A DNA stretch of 64,000 bases, taken from the NCBI RefSeq assembly GCF_900473965.1, contig NZ_UCNJ01000025.1, forward strand, positions 248,001 to 312,000, written 5' to 3'. The notes beneath the pieces were generated by a model. It saw nothing but the letters and a program-made list of their open reading frames with translations, did no database searches and was not told the DNA's origin. Each line of letters opens with the position of its first letter. Position 1 is the stretch's first letter. Positions 53,730-62,900 of the stretch are shown here, piece by piece. This stretch comes from Synechococcus sp. UW179A (GTDB taxonomy: Bacteria; Cyanobacteriota; Cyanobacteriia; PCC-6307; Cyanobiaceae). Made by a program: the position numbers and the translations under genes.

Positions 53730-56700
53730 ATGACAGCGCCAAAGACACCCTTTTCCTTGCATCAGATGATGGGCTCTGAAAAGGTTTCGCTCTCTGAATC
53801 ATCTCCTGGCACGCCCATCACTCGCGACGATCTCGAAGACCGGCAGCTAGGGCTTGGTGAAGCCTGGTTAGAAGCGATCGCGCCTCAGGAGCTTGAAAAG
53901 CTTGAGCGTCGCTTTGCATGGTCCGGACTTGATCGTGAGGCTCTTTACAGAGTGCTAGATCAGCTTGAGCAACCTGATGAACCCTCAAGAACGGAGATCT
54001 GGTTTCAGGAGTTGACGTTTCTGCAGGAAGCATTGCGCAGTGATCCTGAACGCGAGCTTGAGCCTTATGTCGAGGAGGTGTCGGAGGCGAATCCTGATCA
54101 GCTCCCTTTCAGCGACCTGTGGCTTCCAGCGGTTGAGGCTTTCGTCGCTCGTCTGCGCAGCAACTTGGTCGATCTCCAGCACCGCAGTATCGATGATCAG
54201 GTTTATCGCTCTCTAGGTCGGTCACTGCTCACCAGGTTGAGCAGTATCTCTGAACAGGCTTTGTTCGAGCAGTTCAACCTACAGAGGCCTCCCGGAGCGA
54301 TGTTGCTGGCTCATCTCGGTACAGATGGCGATGGGCAGGGTCCTCCTGTAAGGGAGTACTACGAGCGTTTCATCAGGGAGTATCGGTGCGATGGATTGGC
54401 CACTTTTTTGGAGACGTTCCCTGTTCTGGGACGTTATCTGGGGCAGGTCTGTGGCGATTGGCAACGGTCCAACGAAACTTTGCTTCGGCGGATTGATGCT
54501 GACGCGATTCCCTTGCAGCAGCTCTTTGGCGTCGAGCCTGAGATGGTTCTATCCGGAGTTCATCAGGGCCTAAGTGATCCCCACAATCATGGTCAGGTTG
54601 TGAGCATTTTGAAGTTCGCTCAAGCCGATGGAAGTTCTTCCGTGCAAGTGGTTTACAAGCCCAAGGACATGGGCGTGGACTTGGCTTATCAACAGGCACT
54701 TGAACATCTCAACAGCGTCAGCACACTGAAGCCGCTGCGCAGTTTGCGGATTTACTGCGGCAACGACTACGGATACATGGAGCATGTCGAGCATCGTCTC
54801 TGTGAAGGAGATGATGAGCAGGAGCGCTTCTATCGCAATGCTGGACGATTGACAGCCGTCCTTCATCTCCTGGGTTGTACGGATTGCCACTACGAGAACC
54901 TGATCGCTTGCGGGGATCAGCTGCTGTTGATCGATACCGAAACTCTTCTTGAGGCCGATTTACCTGATCATGTTTCAGATGCCTCTGATCAACAGACAGC
55001 CCTGTCTCAGTCGAATCTTCAGAAGAGTTTTCAGAATTCAGTGCTTCGATCAGGTTTGATGCCGAACTGGCTTTTTGTCGGTCAGGCCAAGGTCGCTGTC
55101 GATATCAGCGCTCTAGGCATTGCCCCCCCTCTCAAGCCCCTGACGAAGGGGCCGGGTTGGCTGGGGCTGAACAGTGACGGAATGATGGCTGCCCAGATCA
55201 GCCGTCCATCATTGTTGCCCACGAGTCTTCCAGTGGGTGTTGGTGCAACCAACGGTCTCAACGCCCATCTTGAGACGTTCTGCCAGGGATTCCGTGAGCA
55301 GTGCTCTGAATTTGAACGAACGCGTGAGGACTGGATCAGACCCGGTGGAGTGCTCGATCAGTTCCGTGGGCTGCCTCGTCGCATTGTGCTTCGGGCCACC
55401 CGAGTTTATTTCGCATTGCAGCGTCAGCAACTTGAGCCAGCGGCTCTGCGTTCGTCCCTCCGCCAGGGGCTCGTGCTCGAGCAGCTCAGCCGCAGTTTTC
55501 TAATGGCCAGCGAACAACCGCTGCACTGGCCTGTATTTGAAGCTGAATTGCGTCAGATGGAGCGTTTGGATATTCCATTTTTCGTCCATTCCATCGATGG
55601 ACAGGATCTGCCCTTAGTTGACGATATGAAGCCCGTTGAGGGGTTTATGGAAACCAGTGGTCTGGAGTCGAGTCGTCAGCGTATTGCTGAATTGGATCCA
55701 GCAGCCGTTGCGTTCCAGGAGCAATTAATCCGCGGTACGAGCCGTGCGCGCATTTCCACTGAAGTTGGCAGAAGTCCACGAGATGTCGTTGCGCCTAATG
55801 TAGACGTCTTGACGCTTACGCCGGAACAGCTCTATCAAGAGAGCCGTCGTCAGCTCGAGATGCTCGAAGAGATTGCCATTCGCGATGCGGATGGTCTCAT
55901 CGACTGGCTGGGAATGGATCTTGGCAGTGATGGTGAGAGTTTCTGCTTCGGGCCTGTTGGTACTTCGCTTTACGGTGGATCCATCGGTGTTGCTTTACTT
56001 GCAGCCCATTTCGCCGACGAGCCAGGTCCAGCCGAACTGGTCGAGAGTTGTGTGAAACCTCTGCTGCAGATGGGTGAAAAGGACCGGGATGGTCTCCGCC
56101 TGCGCTGGTGGCGTGATCAGGCGCTTGGCTTAAGTGGTTGCGGTGGTTCTCTCCTCTCTATTCAGGAGTTGGCGACTTGGGGACCGGAATCACAGCAGCC
56201 AATGCTCCAGGAGCTGCAGACCAGTCTTATCGAGGCATTGTTGCCGGAGCATATTCGCGCCGACCTCGGTCTCGACATGATCGCTGGTGTGACCGGTCTG
56301 ATGGGACCTCTGCTCAGGGATGGTTCGATACGAGCGCTTGATTTAGCTGTGATTGCCGGAGATCATCTTTTGGGCCTCCAAAACGAACATGGAGCTTGGA
56401 GCGTTCGTGGCAAGCAGCCATTGCTCGGCTTTTCGCATGGCACCGCCGGATATCTCGCTGCGCTTGTCAAGTTAGGGCAGCAGCTGGGTGAGCAGCGTTT
56501 CCTCGATGCGGCAGCCAAGGCTCTCACCTATGAACGAGAGCGTTTTGATGTGGAACACCTCAACTGGCCCGATTACCGAGATCACCAACCCGATGAGCCG
56601 AACAAGTTCATGACCTCTTGGTGCCATGGAGCACCTGGCATCGCCTTGAGCCGGGCTTGTCTGTTTGGCTCTCCTCTCTGGGATGAGCAGTGCGTTGATG

Positions 56701-57113
56701 AAATGGCTAACGCCCTGCAGACACTTACTGCGCTGAGTTTGCCGTTCTGTGATCATCTCTGCTGCGGCACCTTTGGAAATGCCGGCATTCTTCGCGTTGT
56801 GGCTGAGGGGCCATGGGCAAAGTCCGTCACAGAGTCAGTCCGTACAGCTGCAATCAACAGATCGTCTGAGCTTGTTGCTCAGGCTGTCTCCATTGCAGAT
56901 CAAAGTGGCGGAGCTTTCCGTGGTTTTGGAACGTCTGAAGGCAATCTGTTGCTGCCGGGTTGTTTTACAGGCATGTCCGGAATGGGTCTCGCTCTGCTTG
57001 ATCAGATGAATCGCGATGATCGTCTCGGCACGTTGATGACCATTGGCTTGCTTTCACCAGCGGGGGCGATTGCGACGACACCAATGCATGAATCGGCTTC
57101 CAAGGCCAGCTGA
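53730..57113 (+). CDS. lanM: Class II lanthipeptide synthetase LanM (ProcM-like)
   Basis: This 1127-residue enzyme dehydrates Ser/Thr and forms thioether rings. The N-terminal dehydratase half has VVYKPKDMGVDLAYQQ, LHLLGCTDCHYENLIACGD and LLIDTETLLEADLP, the kinase-like active-site motifs. The C-terminal LanC-like cyclase has GFSHGTAGYLAAL, SWCHGAPGIALSRA and CDHLCCGTFGNAGIL. The zinc ligands would be Cys965, Cys1011 and Cys1012: the CCG form typical of substrate-tolerant ProcM-type enzymes, in contrast to the usual Cys-Cys-His set. It is the last gene of the export operon and starts six bases after the ABC gene. No precursor gene is adjacent. Confidence 0.95.
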   Translation: MTAPKTPFSLHQMMGSEKVSLSESSPGTPITRDDLEDRQLGLGEAWLEAIAPQELEKLERRFAWSGLDREALYRVLDQLEQPDEPSRTEIWFQELTFLQEALRSDPERELEPYVEEVSEANPDQLPFSDLWLPAVEAFVARLRSNLVDLQHRSIDDQVYRSLGRSLLTRLSSISEQALFEQFNLQRPPGAMLLAHLGTDGDGQGPPVREYYERFIREYRCDGLATFLETFPVLGRYLGQVCGDWQRSNETLLRRIDADAIPLQQLFGVEPEMVLSGVHQGLSDPHNHGQVVSILKFAQADGSSSVQVVYKPKDMGVDLAYQQALEHLNSVSTLKPLRSLRIYCGNDYGYMEHVEHRLCEGDDEQERFYRNAGRLTAVLHLLGCTDCHYENLIACGDQLLLIDTETLLEADLPDHVSDASDQQTALSQSNLQKSFQNSVLRSGLMPNWLFVGQAKVAVDISALGIAPPLKPLTKGPGWLGLNSDGMMAAQISRPSLLPTSLPVGVGATNGLNAHLETFCQGFREQCSEFERTREDWIRPGGVLDQFRGLPRRIVLRATRVYFALQRQQLEPAALRSSLRQGLVLEQLSRSFLMASEQPLHWPVFEAELRQMERLDIPFFVHSIDGQDLPLVDDMKPVEGFMETSGLESSRQRIAELDPAAVAFQEQLIRGTSRARISTEVGRSPRDVVAPNVDVLTLTPEQLYQESRRQLEMLEEIAIRDADGLIDWLGMDLGSDGESFCFGPVGTSLYGGSIGVALLAAHFADEPGPAELVESCVKPLLQMGEKDRDGLRLRWWRDQALGLSGCGGSLLSIQELATWGPESQQPMLQELQTSLIEALLPEHIRADLGLDMIAGVTGLMGPLLRDGSIRALDLAVIAGDHLLGLQNEHGAWSVRGKQPLLGFSHGTAGYLAALVKLGQQLGEQRFLDAAAKALTYERERFDVEHLNWPDYRDHQPDEPNKFMTSWCHGAPGIALSRACLFGSPLWDEQCVDEMANALQTLTALSLPFCDHLCCGTFGNAGILRVVAEGPWAKSVTESVRTAAINRSSELVAQAVSIADQSGGAFRGFGTSEGNLLLPGCFTGMSGMGLALLDQMNRDDRLGTLMTIGLLSPAGAIATTPMHESASKAS

Positions 57114-57434
57114 AGGGATCGTTTCCGGCCAGGGCATCAGCACCTCCCTGCCAAGAGGGGTCAAACGGACCCGTTCCGTTAGCCCCTGACCGTCAACCTC
57201 CCGACGCAACACTCCCAGTTGAATCAGCCAGATCAGCAGATCCTCTGTTTCCCTGGCATTCAGCCGCCGTCGGGTCTGAAACGACCAGTCTGATTGAGCG
57301 ACTAATTCAGTGCTGCTCAGGGCTGCTTCTTCGACGTTGCGGTAGAAGCTGCGTTGGAAAGGCAGGCAGCACAAGGCTTGGCGTGCCCGCCCCAGAGCAT
57401 GCCTTGTGAGTTCGCTGGGGTCCTGAAGAGTCAC
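57054..57434 (-). CDS. Npun_F0494-family protein
   Basis: With the GTG at 57434 this is a 126-residue protein with the family blocks [40 protein letters not shown] and [16 protein letters not shown]. These resemble a winged-helix fold and are conserved across cyanobacteria. Its function is unknown. The stop lies inside the 3' end of lanM (59-base antisense overlap), and the start is divergent from maf. An upstream open frame overlaps maf and is not counted. Confidence 0.75.
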   Translation of the reverse strand: MTLQDPSELTRHALGRARQALCCLPFQRSFYRNVEEAALSSTELVAQSDWSFQTRRRLNARETEDLLIWLIQLGVLRREVDGQGLTERVRLTPLGREVLMPWPETIPSAGLGSRFMHWCRRNRPRW

Positions 57435-57489
57435 GCGTGAGCTGCTGTCAGTGCCATTCTCGTTCTCAGCGCCGCTAACTGAGACACCA

Positions 57490-58062
57490 ATGTTGCTGCT
57501 GGCTTCAGCGTCCCAAGCAAGACGTCGCCTTCTAGAACAGGCTGCCATTCCCCATCGCGTTCAGGTCAGCGGTGTCGATGAAGAGGCCATTCAGGATTCC
57601 GATCCGACCGAATTGGTGAGGCGTCTGGCGCAGGCCAAGGCGATCGCTGTCCGGAACCAGCTCAGACGCAATGAAATTACAGCTGTGCTCGGCTGTGATT
57701 CGTTGTTTGTCTTCGCCGGTCAGGTGTACGGAAAGCCCACTGATTCCGCTCAGGCAGTGGAACGCTGGCAACACATGCGTGGATCCTGGGGTGATCTGCA
57801 TACGGGCCACTGCCTGTTGCCAGGCAAGGGTGTGACGTCGCAGCAGCCTCTGCTGGCGTGTGTGACCACACGAGTGTTGTTTGCCGATCTCAGCAATCAA
57901 GAGATTGAAGAGTATGTCGCCAGTGGCGAACCGCTTCGCTGTGCCGGAGGCTTTGCCCTGGAAGGTCTTGGAAGCTCCTTTGTGGAACGTCTCGACGGTT
58001 GTTATTCAAACGTGATCGGGCTCAGCTTGCCGCTGCTGCGCCGTTGGCTACCGCAGGTTTGA
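57490..58062 (+). CDS. maf: Maf-family nucleotide pyrophosphatase
   Basis: This 190-residue protein starts [19 protein letters not shown], the typical Maf N-terminus with the SxSxRR motif. It continues with GVDEEAI, the [11 protein letters not shown] helix, the [20 protein letters not shown] block (Asp nucleophile region), and the [27 protein letters not shown] end motif. Maf enzymes hydrolyse non-canonical nucleotides to monophosphates. Confidence 0.95.
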   Translation: MLLLASASQARRRLLEQAAIPHRVQVSGVDEEAIQDSDPTELVRRLAQAKAIAVRNQLRRNEITAVLGCDSLFVFAGQVYGKPTDSAQAVERWQHMRGSWGDLHTGHCLLPGKGVTSQQPLLACVTTRVLFADLSNQEIEEYVASGEPLRCAGGFALEGLGSSFVERLDGCYSNVIGLSLPLLRRWLPQV

Positions 58063-58136
58063 TACATCGCAAGGCAGGACGTTGCCATTTTTCGTTTGCC
58101 GTAGCTAAGTCAAGGACAGTTGCTTTGTGGGTGGTC

Positions 58137-58406
58137 ATGACCCGTTTGATTGGCCTTGTCATTCCTGTTGTCTCTTTGGCCTTGATTCCGCCGGCATCAG
58201 CGCTTGAGCCTCTGCAACGCTCCCTGGCCAGTTCACCTGTAGTTGTATCAACAGCACAGCCACTGGATCTTTCATCAGAGCAGACCCATTTCAGTGAGTC
58301 TTCCAAGCATTTTGGAGATTCTGATGGTTCATTAGTCACTCCCGTTGCACCAGGAGAGAAAGGACGCCCTCCCTCTGGGCACGCCTTGCTTGACCTCAAC
58401 TTCTGA
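58137..58406 (+). CDS. Hypothetical secreted protein
   Basis: This 89-residue protein starts MTRLIGLVIPVVSLALIPPASA, a signal peptide with AxA-type cleavage. The mature part is polar and Ser/Pro-rich (SSPVVVSTAQPLDLSSE), without Cys. It begins 75 bases past maf on the same strand. No family recognised. Confidence 0.65.
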   Translation: MTRLIGLVIPVVSLALIPPASALEPLQRSLASSPVVVSTAQPLDLSSEQTHFSESSKHFGDSDGSLVTPVAPGEKGRPPSGHALLDLNF

Positions 58407-58708
58407 TGGTTTTTAAAACGGACTAGGTTGAATTGATATGACTTGGCTGAGTATCAATATTTTGGTAATCAGCCGTAATTTGCTCGTCTGATGTCGTTTG
58501 GCATCTGCGGAAAAGTGATGCTATTTATTAAACGTCAATGTCTGGAGCTCGAAGTTTGCAGGGCTGGTGATTCGTCCAATAGCCCAATGTTTGATCTTGA
58601 AATATTCAAGAATTGATCAACCTGTGTTGGGTGGCGCTTTTGTGGTGATTTGAGGTCAATTCAGGCTGGCTCTTTCTGTTTTTTTTTACAATCAATTTCC
58701 GCAGTAAA
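58407..58708. other. AT-rich intergenic stretch
   Basis: No open frame here is convincing. The poly-T (eight T near 58680) and AT-rich sequence just before 58709 may contain the promoter of the next secreted protein. Confidence 0.55.
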
Positions 58709-59122
58709 GTGTCAATGCTGAAACCAAGAATTTTTTCGTTTCCCTTCGTTATTTTGTCAACTGTCTTGTTGTGGACTTCCATGGCTCCGCTTGGGTTCGC
58801 CCAGTCACAAGGGAATGTTAAAGCCATGTCTCAGCAAGAGTTGCAGTCTTCGCTGTTTCAGGCTGCGCTAACAGTTTGCTTTCTTCGAGGTAATGATATC
58901 GATTTTAAGTTAGCCCTCAGTGCAGCAACGATTCCTGTTGTCCAGGTTTTAAGAAACCGTTATGACGGCAGGGTCGAAGGTTTTGAGAGTACGTTTAGTG
59001 ACAATGCATGGATTAAGTATTTCGGCGTCAAAATTAGTGAAATTTCGCTTTCCTATTGCTCTAAAGTGATTCCTTCGAATGTGTCTAAGGAGTTGTCTGA
59101 TTTCAAGGATCTGAAGAAGTGA
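58709..59122 (+). CDS. Hypothetical secreted protein
   Basis: This 137-residue protein starts MSMLKPRIFSFPFVILSTVL and has a signal peptide ending at PLGFAQS. The mature part is helical (MSQQELQSSLFQAALTVCFL) and ends with a basic tail. Two Cys (TVCFLRG; LSYCSKV) may pair. The start may instead be the ATG at 58715. No family recognised. Confidence 0.7.
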   Translation: MSMLKPRIFSFPFVILSTVLLWTSMAPLGFAQSQGNVKAMSQQELQSSLFQAALTVCFLRGNDIDFKLALSAATIPVVQVLRNRYDGRVEGFESTFSDNAWIKYFGVKISEISLSYCSKVIPSNVSKELSDFKDLKK

Positions 59123-59363
59123 TCTCAAGGCTATTTGTTGAGACTTGATTATCTGTGAAGAGTTGTCCAAAGGCATGTTTTTTGTTTGTGTTCATACTCA
59201 AAATATCTTTTTTGATACCCTATATCTCTCGATGATTTGTTTGTACATCGTTGATGATTGGCTCTTTTGGTCGAGGTTTGAAGCCTGTGGCAGATGCTCA
59301 GCAAGCTGGTCAGTCTGGCCCTATTGCTTAGGCAAAGGCTGCAGTGCTTTTCTCTGCGACGGT

Positions 59364-59564
59364 ATGGATTTCTCGGCATCGCAAGATTGTCTCAGCCAGA
59401 TCGAACAGATGAAGAAGAGTGTCGCTCTACACCTTGGAGCTTTATCGCAGATGTCCGATCAACAGCGAATTTTGCGTTATGGATGGCGTCTGCACTATAT
59501 TCATCCTAGTAGTGAACTCCATCTCTTTGAAAAGGGCATTCAGAAGAATCTGCTTGTTGCCTGA
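59364..59564 (+). CDS. Hypothetical small protein
   Basis: This 66-residue protein starts MDFSASQDCLSQIEQMKKSV and is helical (LHLGALSQMSDQQRILRYGW), ending HLFEKGIQKNLLVA. Longer open sequence upstream is not convincing. No family recognised. Confidence 0.5.
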   Translation: MDFSASQDCLSQIEQMKKSVALHLGALSQMSDQQRILRYGWRLHYIHPSSELHLFEKGIQKNLLVA

Positions 59565-59671
59565 AGTCAATTAGGCTGATATTTGTCCAAGCGTAAGTTT
59601 GATATTTGGCTGATGATTCTTGAGCCAGGTGGATATAATGTATGTCATTGTCACAGCCCGAGCTTTTTTAA

Positions 59672-59902
59672 TTGGGTGATTTTTTAAACGAGTTTGATGA
59701 AATATTTGGTCCACTTATTCTGAAAGATGCCAGACTATATCGCCGGTTTTCCATGGGACATAGCCATTTTCTGTGGACATTCCGATCAATGCTGAAGCAG
59801 GAAGAATTATCATTTCCCCTTCATGTCTGGAGCATTTTGTCTAAACAAATTTCTCTAGAGAATCTATGGCTGTTGTTGCTTTTAACCTTGGAGACTCATT
59901 GA
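59672..59902 (+). CDS. Possible hypothetical protein
   Basis: This 76-codon frame starts with TTG and reads MGDFLNEFDEIFGPLILKDA, with a hydrophobic C-terminal stretch (LENLWLLLLLTLETH). No ribosome binding site is visible. It could be real or chance. Confidence 0.3.
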   Translation: MGDFLNEFDEIFGPLILKDARLYRRFSMGHSHFLWTFRSMLKQEELSFPLHVWSILSKQISLENLWLLLLLTLETH

Positions 59903-59986
59903 GTCCTACTTGAGATTAGTTGTAAAGCCTGACAATTCATGTCCGATTCTCAGAATTCTCTAAGGTTTTCTGAAGTGTAAAAAAGC

Positions 59987-62900
59987 GTGAATTACCGCTG
60001 TTTAAAACTCGGTTTAGCCGTCTTGCAGGGTGGTTTATGGGCTTTTGGGCAGGTTGCTCTTCATGCTGAGAGTTTCAGCGCGCCCAACGGCGCCACCTCC
60101 TCGGGTGTTGATTCTGTCGCTATCGGTGAATCTGCCGCTGCCGCTGGGAATTCATCGACTGCAGTGGGTCGCTCGAGCAATGCCTCTCAGGACAGTTCGG
60201 TCTCCATCGGTCATGGAAGCAATGCATCAGCTGCTTCGGCGACGGCGATCGGTAAGGCAGCAACAGCATCGAAGGCCAATGCATTAGCGATTGGTACAAG
60301 CTCTGCTTCAGATCAAGCGAATGCCACGGCGATAGGAACCAATGCCAATGCTTCTGGCACCAATGCGACGGCGATTGGAACGAGCGCCAATGCCAATCAA
60401 GCCAATGCGGCAGCACTGGGAACAACAGCTGTTGCCGGTGGAGCGAATGCAACGGCAGTAGGAACCAATGCCAATGCTTCTGGCACCAATGCGACGGCGA
60501 TTGGAACGAGCGCCAATGCCAATCAAGCCAATGCGGCAGCACTGGGAACAACAGCTGTTGCCGGTGGAGCGAATGCAACAGCGATTGGCGCCAGTTCTGG
60601 AGCGAGCCAAGCCAACGCCACGGCCGTTGGTGCTGGTTCGCAAGCAACGGCTGCGAATAGCGCTGCTTTCGGTAGCGATTCGACTGCGAGTAGCAATAAC
60701 TCTGTTGCCATTGGCACGAATGCAACTGCGGCGGATTTGAACGCTGCAGCGATCGGTGTTGAGTCCTCCGCTAATGGCACCAACTCAACGGCTCTCGGTG
60801 TTGGAACCAAGGCTTCTGGACCCAACGCATTTGCGGGCGGCACCAATGCCAGTGCATCAGGTACCAATTCAATGGCACTAGGTGCTGCTTCGATTTCCAA
60901 TCAAACCAACTCAGTCGCACTTGGCATATCAGCTGTAAGTTCAGCGGTTGGTGCGACTTCACTGGGTTCAGGCTCAAAAGCCTCGGGCGCTAATGGTGTT
61001 GCTCTTGGGCTTGGATCCAATGCAGCAGCCAGCAATGCTCTGAGTGTTGGCTCAAGCTCTTGTGCGATAGCCAGTAATTCAACGGCATTGGGAGTTGGTG
61101 CACAGGCGACGGGAGTGAATAGCACTGCATTGGGAGCTGGCTCATCAGCAACACTCCCCAATCAATTCACTCTTGGAACAAGCGATAGCGCCTATTACAT
61201 GCCTGGGCTTGGCACTAACGGTTCAGTTTCAGCGCCAACAGCGACAACTTCTAATTCCAGTGTGTCTGGTTATGTTTGGTCTTACAAAGTAGCTGGAAGT
61301 AACTCAAAGTCATACATGGCTGTTCCAGATGCAAACTCAAGTAGTGCATCTGCTGCGGCAAGTTATATTAAATCAAACGAATATGATCTCACTGGAGATA
61401 CGATCACGATAGGCATTTTAAGTAATACGCTAATTAGTTATACTCAGCAAACTAACTATAGTAATTATACTGATCTCAGTAGTCAAAACTGGACAGCGGC
61501 TCCTTCAGATTTTTACGCCTCTTCTTCTGTTGTTGCTCCAAATGGAAAATTATATAGTTCCCCGAACACTACTAGCTCTACTTCTAATGCTGTTTGGTAT
61601 CTGCAGGGTGATTATGCGGTCAGCGTTCAGAATAGTTCGTCGATAGCAGCTGCAAATTGCAATCAAGTTTCATGGAATGCTCCAAATTTCACCTCTAATT
61701 CTTGTACCCCAATTCCAAATAGCACTTGGAGTCACGAGGGTACGGAAAATAACCAATCATGGTATTACTCGAATGGTGCGAGCGCCCCTAATGCGTCATC
61801 TTCGAGTTCAAGTTATATGGACTCAAATGGTTCATTGTCATCCTCGTCTTCTGTTTCCACCTCTTCTGTTTACCCTTCGTTTGTTTCTTCGTTAGGTGCT
61901 GCAAGTCAGTTTTTGGCTGGTGCTGGTCAAGCTCAATCTGTAGGCAGTACCGCACCTGGCTATCTATCTAACGGTCTGGCTGGAACTTGCATTACGAGTA
62001 AAGGCGCCAATACGTCTGGTGGTGATGAAGCCCTCTCTATTACCGGTGCAGATATTACGATCATTGGTGATGCGTTCTTGCTTTCGATTGAAAGTGCTGA
62101 AGTTGAGGCACTCGAAGGCGAAATAACCTCACTCTTTGTTGATGGAACTGTTGATTGTGGAGGGATTTGTGCAGGTGGAGGAACCTCAGATGGAAATGCA
62201 AACCTTGTAGCTGGGGGATATGTGGAATTGTCTGGTATCAACGCGGATGATGTCAATTTACATATCGATAACGACCTTGAATATTGGGATCAAAGCCTTA
62301 ATGGGCAAGAAACTCTTGATATTTATAATTGTGGCCCATCTACTCAGGGCTATGGAGTCGGCGATCTTGGCGCGAATCAAGCTGCATATACCGCCGATAC
62401 CGCAGTCGGTAAGCTTGCTAAAGCCGATGGCACAGCTAATTCAGCTGGTGCTACCGCGATCGGATATGAAGCTTATGCCACGGAAGCCTACACCACTGCA
62501 ATTGGAGCCTCTGCTTATGTCAATGAATCGAGTTCAACAGCCGTCGGTTTTGGCGCGAATGTCACTGCAATAAATTCAGTTGCCGTTGGAGCGAATTCAA
62601 CCGTTTCGGCTGACGCTAACGGTGCTACTGCTATTGGGTATGGATCTTATTCTAAATCTATTGATTCAACAGCCGTAGGAAGGAATGCTGTTGCACATGG
62701 GGATAAGGGTGCTACTGCCTTGGGCAGTTTTGCAGGTGCTACAGGAACTAATTCTTTGGCTCTTGGCATCACTGCTATTTCTTCGAGCACCGGTTCGATT
62801 GCAACTGGCGCGGGATCTTCGTCTACTGGAGAAAACGCAATAGCAACTGGCGTTGGCGCTAATGCTTCTGCCACTAATTCAATCGCAACAGGCACAAGTT

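Noticed and set aside
57435-57548. N-terminal extension of the Npun_F0494-family frame
   Set aside because: It would overlap the maf start antisense, and the extra residues are low-complexity; the GTG at 57434 fits the family length.
60120-60725. Minus-strand ORFs of up to 201 codons rich in Trp, His and Gln
   Set aside because: Same reason: shadows of the repeat array, with low-complexity composition.
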